64,000 nt of DNA from CAKSQF01 sp051868045 (GTDB taxonomy: Bacteria > Bacillota > Clostridia > Oscillospirales > CAG-272), in the NCBI GenBank assembly GCA_051868045.1, contig JBJDZN010000061.1, positions 6,187-70,186 of the forward strand. Direction: 5' to 3'. The notes beneath the pieces were generated by a model that was given only the letters and a program-made list of their open reading frames with translations, was not told the origin of the DNA and made no database searches. The translations under genes were made by a program, and so were the position numbers. Of this stretch, positions 26,893 to 35,646 are shown piece by piece; the stretch's first letter is position 1, and every line of letters begins with the position of its first letter.

Positions 26893-29175
26893 ATGAAACG
26901 ATCCTGTATTTCTGTTTTGTCGGCGATTCTGCTTACGTTCTCTCTTCTGTTTACCAATCTGCCGCTGTCCGTTTTGGCGGAAGATACGGAGTCGGCATCG
27001 GCATCGGACACGACCCCCGAGCCTCTGCCTACGGTGGAGATTTTTACCGACAGTGGCGAGGCGGTGACTCAGAAGATTTATGAGTCTGCCACTCTGAAGT
27101 TGAACCTGACCGACCGTTTTGCCGATTATACCAATCTCTATACCGAATCCGGCGGCACCATCGAAATACGGTGCAGAGGCAACTCCACCTATGATACTTC
27201 CCCCAATCGGCTGGGCGATTCGGGAAAGTTTTCCTATAAGATCAAGCTGGAGTCCAAGACCGATCTGCTGGGACTGGGTGAGAACCGTCATTTTGCGCTG
27301 ATCGCCAACTATTACGATGTCACCAATCTGCGCAATAAGCTGGTTTACGACCTGGCGGACCGTATGGGACTGACCTCTACCGCTTCCAGGTGGGTGGTGG
27401 TTTACCTGAACGGGGAGTATCAGGGACTCTATACCCTGTGCGAAACCGTCCGAATCGGCAAAAATCGGGTAGACATTCCCGATTTTGAGGAGTTTGCCGA
27501 GGATGTCGCCGATACCATCGGAATGGAGGAGAATCTGTCCGCCGCAGAGACCGAAGAGCTGGAAGAGCAGATGAAGGCAAATCTGAACTGGATTTCCACG
27601 GGCAGATTCGGGGATTACATTCTGACCGATTACGGCATTGATGTTTCTTCCGTTGACCTGACCTCCGGCTACCTTATTGAGCTGGACTACCGTATGGACG
27701 GCGATACCACCAAATTCTATACGGGAATGGGAATCCCCATTCAGTTGGATTCCCCAAAGGCACTGGAAACCAATCCGGAAATGCTGTCCTATGTCAAAAA
27801 CCTGCTTGCCGATTTTGAGGAGGCCATCAGTTCACCGACCTTTACCACTCAGGACGGCAGACACTACAGCGAGTTTGTGGATATGGACTCGCTGGTGGAC
27901 TATTTCCTGATTTTCCACCTGTTCAAGAACATTGAGTTCGGTTTTCTGAGTATCTATTTCTACATTGACGATGGGAAAATCGTCTTCGGTCCCTGCTGGG
28001 ATTTCGACGGCAGCTCCGGCAATCAGGTGACGCTGACGGTCGATTGGATGCCATACAACAGTTGGTTCTATATGAATCGGGGTCCCTGGTTTTTGAAGCT
28101 GTGCTCCGACCCCTATTTTGTGAATCTGCTGGAGGAGCGTTGGTTTGAGATTCGGGATCTGGTGGACGGCATGATGGAGGAAATGGAGCTGGCTCACGAT
28201 TATATCAGGGAAGAGGCGGAGAAGAATTTTGCCTTCTTCGGCGCACCCCAAAACTGGTACATTCCCGGATCCTCCTGCCGGAGCTTTGAGGATGAATATC
28301 AGATTTTGAAAAGCTGGATGGAGGATCGCATTGCCTGGCTGAATGAGATGTTTTCCCTGCGAAATCCCAATCTTGAGGGACTGGGGGCAGACGAAAGCGA
28401 CCGGATCAGTCTGACGCTGACCGAGGGTGCCATCCGGAAGCTGGCAATCGACCAGCAGGGAACCGTTGGTGCGCCCTGCGACTTTCTCCTGACCCAAAAA
28501 CAACTGGCAAATCTGACCCTGACCATTGACACTGCCCACACCTCTCATGTGGCGATGGAGGTGTATGTGAATGAGCATTTCGTTGCCCGGGTGGACTGCA
28601 ATCAGTACACCCCCGCAAAGCTGACCCTTCCGGCGGAGGTGTTCGATCTGACCGAGGGAAAGGTGCAGATTGTGCGGGTTGTGGGGATCAACACGGCGGG
28701 GGACTACTACCGTAGTGCCTATCTGCGGGTCAGATATACCGAGCTCGGCAATCCCGGCTCCACGAAGGCACTGCTCACCGTGGACGGTGTGCGTTCCATG
28801 GAGGAGATCGGAACCGTCGTGACCCTTCCTGAGATTACCGTGGAGCGTACCGGTTACCGTGCGGTGGGCTGGACAGACGGAACCAATGTCTATGATGCAG
28901 GGTCGGAGATCACCGTCACTGCCGCCACCGATTTGTACATCAAGTGGGCGGTGGAGGACCTGTTCTATGACCGCACCCCCGTCCGGGTCGAGCTGCCGGT
29001 ATCGCCGGTTTCGCCGGTGCCGCCTGCAATGACAACACCCGGCGATGATTTTGTATCGGAGCCTCCGAAGGGAACGAATCGGACGGCTCTCCTGGTTGCG
29101 GTAATTGCCGGTGTGGCGATCGTCGGTGCGGGAGTCGTGACGGGACTGCTGGTGAGAAAGCGGAAAATCAAATAA
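26893..29175 (+). CDS. Secreted, membrane-anchored CotH-family protein
   Basis: CotH proteins are atypical kinases, first known from spore coats and also frequent in gut cellulolytic clostridia. After a signal peptide (to about residue 28) the CotH domain shows GTIEIRCRGNSTYD, ALIANYYDVTNLRNKLVYDLA, YLNGEYQGLYTLCE and the metal-site motif GPCWDFDGSSGN. A beta-rich region, a short GYRAVGWTDG-type repeat, a Pro-rich linker and a C-terminal membrane segment with RKRK stop-transfer follow, so it is probably displayed on the outer membrane face. ATG 26893 has GGAAGGA upstream. No substrate can be named. Confidence 0.9.
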   Translation: MKRSCISVLSAILLTFSLLFTNLPLSVLAEDTESASASDTTPEPLPTVEIFTDSGEAVTQKIYESATLKLNLTDRFADYTNLYTESGGTIEIRCRGNSTYDTSPNRLGDSGKFSYKIKLESKTDLLGLGENRHFALIANYYDVTNLRNKLVYDLADRMGLTSTASRWVVVYLNGEYQGLYTLCETVRIGKNRVDIPDFEEFAEDVADTIGMEENLSAAETEELEEQMKANLNWISTGRFGDYILTDYGIDVSSVDLTSGYLIELDYRMDGDTTKFYTGMGIPIQLDSPKALETNPEMLSYVKNLLADFEEAISSPTFTTQDGRHYSEFVDMDSLVDYFLIFHLFKNIEFGFLSIYFYIDDGKIVFGPCWDFDGSSGNQVTLTVDWMPYNSWFYMNRGPWFLKLCSDPYFVNLLEERWFEIRDLVDGMMEEMELAHDYIREEAEKNFAFFGAPQNWYIPGSSCRSFEDEYQILKSWMEDRIAWLNEMFSLRNPNLEGLGADESDRISLTLTEGAIRKLAIDQQGTVGAPCDFLLTQKQLANLTLTIDTAHTSHVAMEVYVNEHFVARVDCNQYTPAKLTLPAEVFDLTEGKVQIVRVVGINTAGDYYRSAYLRVRYTELGNPGSTKALLTVDGVRSMEEIGTVVTLPEITVERTGYRAVGWTDGTNVYDAGSEITVTAATDLYIKWAVEDLFYDRTPVRVELPVSPVSPVPPAMTTPGDDFVSEPPKGTNRTALLVAVIAGVAIVGAGVVTGLLVRKRKIK

Positions 29176-29210
29176 AATCAAAACCACCAGTTTTCTGGTG
29201 GTTTTGATTT
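29175..29210. terminator. Bidirectional terminator between the CotH gene and glyA
   Basis: A perfect 16-base inverted repeat around TTTT has A/T-rich ends on both sides and overlaps the last base of the CotH gene stop codon. It serves converging transcripts from both strands. Confidence 0.92.
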
Positions 29211-29251
29211 GAGCCTATGGCTCTATTACCGTTTTGAAAAGCCTGCGACCC

Positions 29252-30499
29252 TTATTCAGCGTATAGAGGATACTTTTCACAGATTTTCTTGACCTCTGCC
29301 CGAACGGTATCGGCATTGTCCTCGAACTCGGGAACCGCACACAGACGGAAGAGATGGGCGAGGGTGACGAAATCCTCCTCCTGAAGACCTCTGGTGGTGG
29401 CGGCAGGGGTTCCCACACGGAGTCCACTGGTGACGAAGGGCTTCTGAGGGTCGTTGGGAATACCGTTCTTGTTGGTGGTAATGCCCACGGCATCCAGACG
29501 GTGTTCAAACTCCTTGCCGGTGATGTCGAAGTTTCTCAGATCCAGCAGAATCAGGTGGTTGTCGGTACCGCCGGAGACCATGTTGAAGCCCTCTGCGGCA
29601 AATCCCTTCTCGAATGCCTTCGCATTTTTGATGATTTGTGCGGCATAGTCCTTGAAGGAAGGCGAGAGTGCCTCGCCGAAGCAGACCGCCTTTGCGGCGA
29701 TGGTGTGCATCAGAGGACCGCCCTGGGTTCCGGGGAAGATCGCCTTGTCGATTGCCTTGGCGTATTCCTCACGGCAGAGAATCATGCCGCCTCTGGGACC
29801 CCGCAGGGTTTTGTGGGTGGTGGTGGTGACAATGTCGGCATAGGGAACGGGCGAGGGATGAAGTCCGGCAGCAACCAGTCCTGCAATGTGCGCCATATCC
29901 ACCATCAGGTAGGCTCCTACCTTCTTGGCGATGGCTCCGAAACGCTCAAAATCAATGATTCTGGGGTATGCGGAAGCACCTGCTACAATCAGTTTGGGCT
30001 TGCATTCGGTGGCAATCCGCTCCACCTCGTCATAGTCGAGGTAGCCCTCGTCGTTGACCCCGTAGGGAACGAAATGGTAGAGAATACCCGATATATTGAC
30101 GGGAGAACCGTGGGTCAGATGTCCGCCGTGGGCAAGATTCATGCCCATGACCGTGTCACCGGGATGGAGCAGGGCGAGGTAGACGGCGGTATTTGCCTGT
30201 GCGCCGGAATGGGGCTGAACATTGGCATGTTCTGCGCCGAAAAGAGCCTTGGCACGGTCTCTGGCGAGATTTTCTACGATGTCAACGCATTCACAGCCGC
30301 CGTAGTAGCGATGAGCGGGATAGCCCTCTGCGTATTTGTTGGTCAGCACGCTGGAGTTTGCGGCAAGTACTGCCTTGGAGACAAAGTTCTCGGAGGCGAT
30401 CAGTTCGATTTTGTTCTGCTGGCGGGCAAGCTCTGCGCGAATTCCTGCGGCGACCTCAGGATCGAGGGCGGCTAGGTAGTCCAAATTTTCTAAAATCAT
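29252..30499 (-). CDS. glyA: Serine hydroxymethyltransferase
   Basis: GlyA converts serine and tetrahydrofolate to glycine and methylene-tetrahydrofolate, using PLP. The PLP lysine lies in VTTTTHKTLRGPRGGMIL. Other motifs are LIASENFVSKAVL, YAEGYPAHRYYGGCE, VNVQPHSGAQAN-type sequence and LVDMAHIAGLVAAG. The length of 415 residues is normal. It has a good promoter upstream and a very short leader; no glycine riboswitch fold is visible in the leader. The gene is alone on the minus strand between two plus-strand units. Confidence 0.98.
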   Translation of the reverse strand: MILENLDYLAALDPEVAAGIRAELARQQNKIELIASENFVSKAVLAANSSVLTNKYAEGYPAHRYYGGCECVDIVENLARDRAKALFGAEHANVQPHSGAQANTAVYLALLHPGDTVMGMNLAHGGHLTHGSPVNISGILYHFVPYGVNDEGYLDYDEVERIATECKPKLIVAGASAYPRIIDFERFGAIAKKVGAYLMVDMAHIAGLVAAGLHPSPVPYADIVTTTTHKTLRGPRGGMILCREEYAKAIDKAIFPGTQGGPLMHTIAAKAVCFGEALSPSFKDYAAQIIKNAKAFEKGFAAEGFNMVSGGTDNHLILLDLRNFDITGKEFEHRLDAVGITTNKNGIPNDPQKPFVTSGLRVGTPAATTRGLQEEDFVTLAHLFRLCAVPEFEDNADTVRAEVKKICEKYPLYAE

Positions 30500-30534
30500 G
30501 GCGTTTGGTTCCTTTCATTTTCAGATTACTTTAT

Positions 30535-30563
30535 ATTATATACGAAAAAATCTTTTTTGTAAA
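30535..30563 (-). promoter_or_regulatory. glyA promoter
   Basis: On the minus strand TTTACA (30563-30558) and TATAAT (30540-30535) are spaced by 17 bases, 36 bases before the glyA start. Confidence 0.85.
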
Positions 30564-30663
30564 GGGCTTTTCGAAAAAATTTTCGAAAATTTGGATAAAA
30601 TTTGCGCTTAATCAAAAATATTTTTTGAGTCCGATAAAATTCTGTCAATCAGCTCCTTCAATC

Positions 30664-30679
30664 GGCTCACATGTGAGCC
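30664..30679. repeat. 16-bp perfect palindrome in the glyA/esterase intergenic region
   Basis: GGCTCACATGTGAGCC is fully self-complementary and lies about 90 bases upstream of the esterase promoter and 100 bases upstream of the glyA -35. It could be an operator for a dimeric regulator. The rest of the 330-base gap holds the two divergent promoters and a second inverted repeat at 30728-30749. Confidence 0.5.
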
Positions 30680-30767
30680 TTTTGGATTCATGGAAGTGCT
30701 TTCTTCATGCGAAGGTCTGTTTTTTTTGCTTTCTTCCCGGAAAGAAAGCCCCGATTGTTGACAAGCG

Positions 30768-30796
30768 GAAAATTTTGTGCTAGAATAGGGCTATCA
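30768..30796 (+). promoter_or_regulatory. Promoter of the esterase-mnmE unit
   Basis: TTGACA at 30768-30773 and TAGAAT at 30791-30796 are spaced by 17 bases. GGAGG precedes the gene start at 30830. Confidence 0.88.
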
Positions 30797-30829
30797 GATT
30801 GCCTTTTATGAAAAAGGAGGTTTTGTTCA

Positions 30830-31630
30830 ATGGAAAAGATATTGCTGTGGGAGAAAACGCCCGATTATAATCCCGATTTCGGGCAGGAGGAATCCTGCCT
30901 GCTTCCCCGGATCGTTCCCGGTGCGAAGATTTGCGTGCTGGTGATCCCCGGCGGCGCATATGAGTGGCGTGCCGAGGATCATGAGGGATGCACCATTGCC
31001 GATCGGCTGAACAGGGACGGCATTTCCGCCTTCATCCTGCGCTACCGTTATGCGCCCTACCGCCATCCTGTGGAACAGATGGACGTGAACCGTGCGGTTC
31101 GGACGGTCCGCTCGCTGGCGGGAAAATACGGTTATGATCCCAACCGCATCGCCGTGCTGGGCTTTTCCGCCGGCGGACATCTGGCGGCAACGGCAGTGAC
31201 CCGATTTGATGAGGGAAGGGAGGACGGCGATGCCATCGACAAAATCTCCTGCCGCCCCGATGCCGGCATCCTCTGCTATCCTGTCATCGACCTTGTCGGG
31301 GAGTTCGCCCATAAGGGATCGGCGGTGAACCTGATCGGAAGCCCGGACAGCCCCCGATTTTCCACCCTTGCCGCCGAGCTTTCCTGCCAGAACGGAGTCG
31401 CCGACCGCACACCGCCCTGCTTCTTGTGGCATACGGCGGCGGACAGCTGCGTCCCCGTGGAGAATACGCTCATGATGGCGGCGGCACTTTCGGCGAAGAA
31501 GATTCCTTTTGAGGTTCACATCTTCCCCGAAGGCGATCACGGTCTGGGTCTTGCCACCGATACCCTCCCCTATGTGTCGGTCTGGATGGAACTTGCCGAG
31601 CGTTTTCTGCATCTCTATCTTGGAAAATAA
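30830..31630 (+). CDS. Alpha/beta hydrolase, esterase/acetyl-esterase like
   Basis: An alpha/beta hydrolase of the BD-FAE/acetylxylan-esterase-like group. The oxyanion motif is VLVIPGGAYEWRA, the nucleophile Ser lies in GFSAGGHLAA, the acid is probably the Asp in HTAADSCVPV and the catalytic His is in EGDHGLG. The 266-residue protein lacks a signal peptide, so it acts in the cytoplasm, for example on acetylated sugars. The substrate cannot be told from sequence. The gap of 31 bases to mnmE suggests co-transcription without implying related function. Confidence 0.9.
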   Translation: MEKILLWEKTPDYNPDFGQEESCLLPRIVPGAKICVLVIPGGAYEWRAEDHEGCTIADRLNRDGISAFILRYRYAPYRHPVEQMDVNRAVRTVRSLAGKYGYDPNRIAVLGFSAGGHLAATAVTRFDEGREDGDAIDKISCRPDAGILCYPVIDLVGEFAHKGSAVNLIGSPDSPRFSTLAAELSCQNGVADRTPPCFLWHTAADSCVPVENTLMMAAALSAKKIPFEVHIFPEGDHGLGLATDTLPYVSVWMELAERFLHLYLGK

Positions 31631-31661
31631 CCGATAAAAAAAGAAAAAAGAAGAGAATTTC

Positions 31662-33029
31662 ATGAATGATACCATTGCGGCGATCTCCACCCCCTACGGC
31701 AGGGGTGGAGTCGCCCTGATCCGCATTTCGGGCGAGAATGCCATTGCCGTTGCCGATCGGGTTTTCCGGGCAAAATCGGGCAAATCCCTCGCCGATATTC
31801 CCTCCGGACGGGCGACCTACGGCACGATTTTGTCCGAGGGTCAGCCCATTGACGATGGGCTGATAACCTGTTTTCGTGCCCCCGCTTCCTATACCGGGGA
31901 GGACGTGGCGGAAATCTCCTGCCACGGCGGCATTCTGCTGACCGAGAAGGTGCTGACCGCCGTTCTGACTGCCGGAGCCAGGATGGCAGAGGCGGGCGAA
32001 TTCACCCGTCGGGCGTTCCTGTCGGGCAAACTGAGCCTGACCCGGGCAGAGGCGGTCATAGACCTGATTGACGCCGAGTCCGAGGAACAGCTTCGCATGG
32101 CAAAATCCCAGCTTGGCGGCAGCCTCAGCCGGGAGCTGGACGATCTGTACGAAAAACTTCGCACCCTGGTGTCCGCCGCCTATGTTTACGCCGATTATCC
32201 GGACGAGGATCTGTCGGACGTGACCCCTGCCGAGATGACCGAGCGTCTGACGGAGATTCTCGACCGTTTGACCGCTCTCCATGGCTCCTATCGGCGGGGC
32301 AGGGCAGTGCGGGAGGGAATCGCCACCGTTCTCGTGGGGCGACCCAATACCGGAAAATCCTCCCTGCTCAACCGCCTGCTGGGGCGGGACCGTGCCATCG
32401 TTACCGACTATGCCGGAACCACCCGGGACACGCTGGAGGAAAGCGTGATGCTGGATAAAATCGTCCTTCGCTTGACCGACACGGCGGGAATTCGTCCCAC
32501 CGACGATCCCGTGGAGAAAATCGGAGTGGAGCGTTCGGTTGCCGCATTGGAGACTGCCGAACTGGTTCTGGCGGTCTTTGACGGGTCCGCCCCTGCCGCA
32601 CCGGAAGATCTGGAACTGATCGGACGGCTGAAGGATTCGGACAAGGTTGTGCTGGCGATCCTGAACAAATCCGATCTGCCCCGCCGTTTTGACGCCGATC
32701 TCACCGATTTTGACGGGATTTTTCCCCTTTCTGCCGCAAACGGTGACGGAATTAACGAGCTGAAGACGGCGATTGAGGAGCGATACGCCCGGGGTGAGAT
32801 CGACTACGACCGCTCTGCGGTGCTGTCGTCGGCAAGACAGGCGGCGGCAGTGAAATCGGCAATGGAGTCGGTGCAGTCTGCGCTGTCGGCACTGGACAGG
32901 GGATTCACCCCCGATGTGGCGGGAATGGATCTGGAGCTTGCCATGTCCGCACTGGGGCAGACCGACGGTCGGTCGGTGTCTGCCGATATTGTGGATGCCA
33001 TCTTCCACCGCTTCTGCGTGGGAAAGTAA
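31662..33029 (+). CDS. mnmE: tRNA modification GTPase MnmE
   Basis: MnmE works with MnmG to place the cmnm5 group on wobble uridine. The N-terminal folate-binding domain begins DTIAAISTPYGRGGVALIRISG. The inserted G domain has GRPNTGKSSLLN (G1), TTRDT (G2), DTAG (G3) and NKSD (G4). The C-terminal end FCVGK corresponds to the family C-[I/V/L]-G-K motif with its catalytic Cys. The length of 455 residues is normal. The ribosome site is weak (AAGAGA). The partner mnmG is not in the window. Confidence 0.97.
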   Translation: MNDTIAAISTPYGRGGVALIRISGENAIAVADRVFRAKSGKSLADIPSGRATYGTILSEGQPIDDGLITCFRAPASYTGEDVAEISCHGGILLTEKVLTAVLTAGARMAEAGEFTRRAFLSGKLSLTRAEAVIDLIDAESEEQLRMAKSQLGGSLSRELDDLYEKLRTLVSAAYVYADYPDEDLSDVTPAEMTERLTEILDRLTALHGSYRRGRAVREGIATVLVGRPNTGKSSLLNRLLGRDRAIVTDYAGTTRDTLEESVMLDKIVLRLTDTAGIRPTDDPVEKIGVERSVAALETAELVLAVFDGSAPAAPEDLELIGRLKDSDKVVLAILNKSDLPRRFDADLTDFDGIFPLSAANGDGINELKTAIEERYARGEIDYDRSAVLSSARQAAAVKSAMESVQSALSALDRGFTPDVAGMDLELAMSALGQTDGRSVSADIVDAIFHRFCVGK

Positions 33030-33110
33030 ATGGTTGTTCAGAAACGAAAGGCACGGTGCCTGTCCGGCTGACGAAGCCGCAACGTAAATACATGATAACA
33101 GGAGAAAACC

Positions 33111-34310
33111 ATGAAGCTTTACAAACTCATTTTGCTATGGATGTCGCTGATCCTGCTTACCGGGTGTGCGACTCAAAGTGCCGATCTGCCCATCACATCG
33201 GCAGACAGGTCTGCGACCGACACGGTTGTGATGGGCAGCGATGTCCCGGAAATCCCCCAAAGTACCCCCGACACGACGGTGCCGTCCGCAGGATTAACCA
33301 CGCCAACGGTCACGAATGACTCGGCTTCGACCCCGGGGGACACCACTGCCGCCCCACCGTTGGTTACGACCCCGATTCCGGTCACCACCGCATCTCAGCC
33401 GATTACCACAACCGTCAATCCCGCAACCACACCGGTTACAACGACGCAGGAGGAGCCGTCCGTACTTAAGGCGATTCTCCATGAAGAGGGCAACGTGGGC
33501 TATATCGCCTATGAGGAGACCGATTTTGCCTTCAAACTGTCCTGCCCTCAGGCGTTTGTTTATGATATGAATGAAGGCGTGATCCTGTATGCCAAAGGAA
33601 TGGATCAGATCGTTTATCCTGCCTCTACCACCAAACTGCTGACCATTCTGTATTCGCTGACCGTCCTTTCGCCCGATGAGCTGATTACGCCGGGCAATGA
33701 ACTGAAACTGGTCAATATCCACTCTTCCTTTGCCCATGTGGAGAGTTCTCACACCCTGTCGGTGGAGATGCTGATCGAGGGAATGCTCCTGCCCTCGGGC
33801 AATGATGCTGCCTACGCATTGGCGGGAGCGGCAGGCAGGAAGATCGCCGGCGATCCCGATCTGGACGGGAAGACCGCAATCGAGGTCTTTATGGAGGGTC
33901 TGAATGCCTATGCCCGGGAGATCGGATGCGTGGGAACCTCCTTCACCGTACCCGACGGCTTTTTTGATGAGAATCATTATACCACCATGGAGGATCTGAT
34001 CCTGATTTCCCGAATGGCGGCGGAAAATGAGCTCATCCGGAAATATGCCGCTCTGCCCTGTGATGAGGTGACTTTTGCCGGTGGGAATACCGTCAGCTGG
34101 ACCAATACCAACCTGATGATCCAGGAGGACAGTCCCTATTACAGTCCCTATGTGACGGGCTTGAAAACAGGAGCAGGAGGCGGGTATCACTTTATCTGCA
34201 CTGCCGAAAAAGACGGACAGCGTTATCTCATCGGTGTTTTCGGCGGGTCGGATAAGAATGTGCGCTTTGCCGATACCCTGAAGGTTCTGAATGAACTGTT
34301 CGGGGAATGA
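33111..34310 (+). CDS. D-alanyl-D-alanine carboxypeptidase (S11) lipoprotein, copy 1
   Basis: A penicillin-binding-protein type D,D-carboxypeptidase trimming cell wall stem peptides. It is a lipoprotein (lipobox LLTGC near residue 19) with a long Thr/Pro-rich stalk (about residues 40-115), then the S11 domain. The SxxK motif is in YPASTTKLLTI, SxN in LPSGNDAAYALAG and KTG in TGLKTGAGGGYHF. ATG 33111 has GGAG upstream. The following gene is a close paralogue lacking the stalk. The DacB beta-domain at the C-terminus of many S11 proteins is absent. Confidence 0.93.
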   Translation: MKLYKLILLWMSLILLTGCATQSADLPITSADRSATDTVVMGSDVPEIPQSTPDTTVPSAGLTTPTVTNDSASTPGDTTAAPPLVTTPIPVTTASQPITTTVNPATTPVTTTQEEPSVLKAILHEEGNVGYIAYEETDFAFKLSCPQAFVYDMNEGVILYAKGMDQIVYPASTTKLLTILYSLTVLSPDELITPGNELKLVNIHSSFAHVESSHTLSVEMLIEGMLLPSGNDAAYALAGAAGRKIAGDPDLDGKTAIEVFMEGLNAYAREIGCVGTSFTVPDGFFDENHYTTMEDLILISRMAAENELIRKYAALPCDEVTFAGGNTVSWTNTNLMIQEDSPYYSPYVTGLKTGAGGGYHFICTAEKDGQRYLIGVFGGSDKNVRFADTLKVLNELFGE

Positions 34311-34449
34311 TGGCGTGAGAGGGCAATACCCGGATGGCTCCGACAACGCCGCCGTATCGGTATTTTGCGGGAAAACGACCGTTTTGCGTCGAAAAACGGA
34401 AGATTTTATGAAGGTTTCTTGGGAATTTCTTAAGATTTGATAAAACCCC

Positions 34450-34478
34450 TTGACAAGGATTCTTTTTTCTGCTATCCT
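34450..34478 (+). promoter_or_regulatory. Promoter of the second carboxypeptidase gene
   Basis: TTGACA at 34450-34455 and TATCCT at 34473-34478 are spaced by 17 bases. A weak hairpin (34379-34399) with a short T-run lies upstream and may end the first copy. Confidence 0.65.
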
Positions 34479-34515
34479 TATTTCAAATTGATTCCAGATG
34501 AAGTGTGGTAATAAA

Positions 34516-35457
34516 ATGAAAGCAATTCCCAAGCGGCTCCTTTGCCTGATTCTCCCGATTTTCCTGTTGATCGGGTTGACTTCCTGTTCGTCTGTTCCTG
34601 GGGCGATCCTCCATGAGGAGGGCGATGCGGGGTATATTGCCTATAAGGAGACCGACCTGGTCTTTGATCTGTCCTGTCCCCAGGCATTTGTTTATGATAT
34701 GAATGAAGGCGTGATCCTGTATGCCAAGGGAGTGGATCGGATCGTCTATCCTGCCTCCACCACCAAGCTCCTGACCATCCTGTATGCTCTGACGATCCTG
34801 TCGCCCGATGATCTGGTCACGCCGGGCAGTGAGGTGAATCTGATCGCCGCCGACTCCTCAATCGCCTATGTGAAGAGTTATCACACCCTGTCGGTAGAGA
34901 TGCTGATTGAGGGAATGCTGCTGCCATCGGGCAACGATGCCGCCTATGCACTGGCAGGAGCGGCAGGCAGAAAGATTGCAGACGATCCCACTCTTGACGG
35001 GGAGAAGGCAATCGAGGTTTTCATGGAGGGGATGAACGCCTACGCCCGGGAGATCGGATGCGTGGGAACCTCCTTCACAGAGCCCGACGGCTATTATAAT
35101 AAGAACCATTATACCACTCTGGAGGATCTGATCCTGATCTCCCGAATGGCGGCAGACAATGAGATCATTAAAAAATATGCCGCACTGCCCTATGATGAAG
35201 TAACCTATGCCAGTGGGCATACCAACAGCTGGACCAACACCAATGTGATGCTGGATGAGAACAGCGAATATTACAGTCCCTATGTGACGGGGTTGAAAAC
35301 CGGATCGGCAAGCGGCGGCTATCACTTTATCTGCACTGCCGAAAAGGACGGACAGCGGTATCTCATCGGTGTTTTCGGCGGGTCGGATAAGGATGTTCGC
35401 TTTGCCGATGCCCTGACGGTTCTGAATGAACTGTTCGGGAAGGATGAGATGGCGTGA
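34516..35457 (+). CDS. D-alanyl-D-alanine carboxypeptidase (S11) lipoprotein, copy 2
   Basis: A tandem paralogue of the preceding gene. The S11 domain is nearly collinear (STTK, SGND and KTGSASGGYHF motifs intact) and long DNA stretches are identical. The N-terminus differs: a signal peptide ends in LTSC and leads directly into the domain, without the Thr-rich stalk. ATG 34516 gives the basic residues and hydrophobic core expected; an in-frame ATG at 34498 adds MKCGNK and lies very close to the predicted transcript start. No strong ribosome site is visible for either. Confidence 0.92.
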   Translation: MKAIPKRLLCLILPIFLLIGLTSCSSVPGAILHEEGDAGYIAYKETDLVFDLSCPQAFVYDMNEGVILYAKGVDRIVYPASTTKLLTILYALTILSPDDLVTPGSEVNLIAADSSIAYVKSYHTLSVEMLIEGMLLPSGNDAAYALAGAAGRKIADDPTLDGEKAIEVFMEGMNAYAREIGCVGTSFTEPDGYYNKNHYTTLEDLILISRMAADNEIIKKYAALPYDEVTYASGHTNSWTNTNVMLDENSEYYSPYVTGLKTGSASGGYHFICTAEKDGQRYLIGVFGGSDKDVRFADALTVLNELFGKDEMA

Positions 35458-35646
35458 GGACCGATTTTCCTTGCATGAAGTCCATCGTCCCAAAAATGCG
35501 CAAGCCAAGGGGATCCCCCAAAAGGGGAGCAGGCAATGCCCATGCGCCGTCCAAAGGAAAATGACCTGAAAATGAGGGATGCGCTCCCGTTATAAGTTGT
35601 AACATGACAGAAAATCAATGAAAAGAGAAATGAAAAGAGAACCGAT

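Noticed and set aside
24618..27011. A 797-codon open frame on the minus strand opposite polC
   Set aside because: It is a shadow of polC produced by biased third positions; no start context and no domain are visible.
30500..30534. A glycine or folate riboswitch before glyA
   Set aside because: The leader between the promoter and glyA is only about 30 bases, too short for any known riboswitch.
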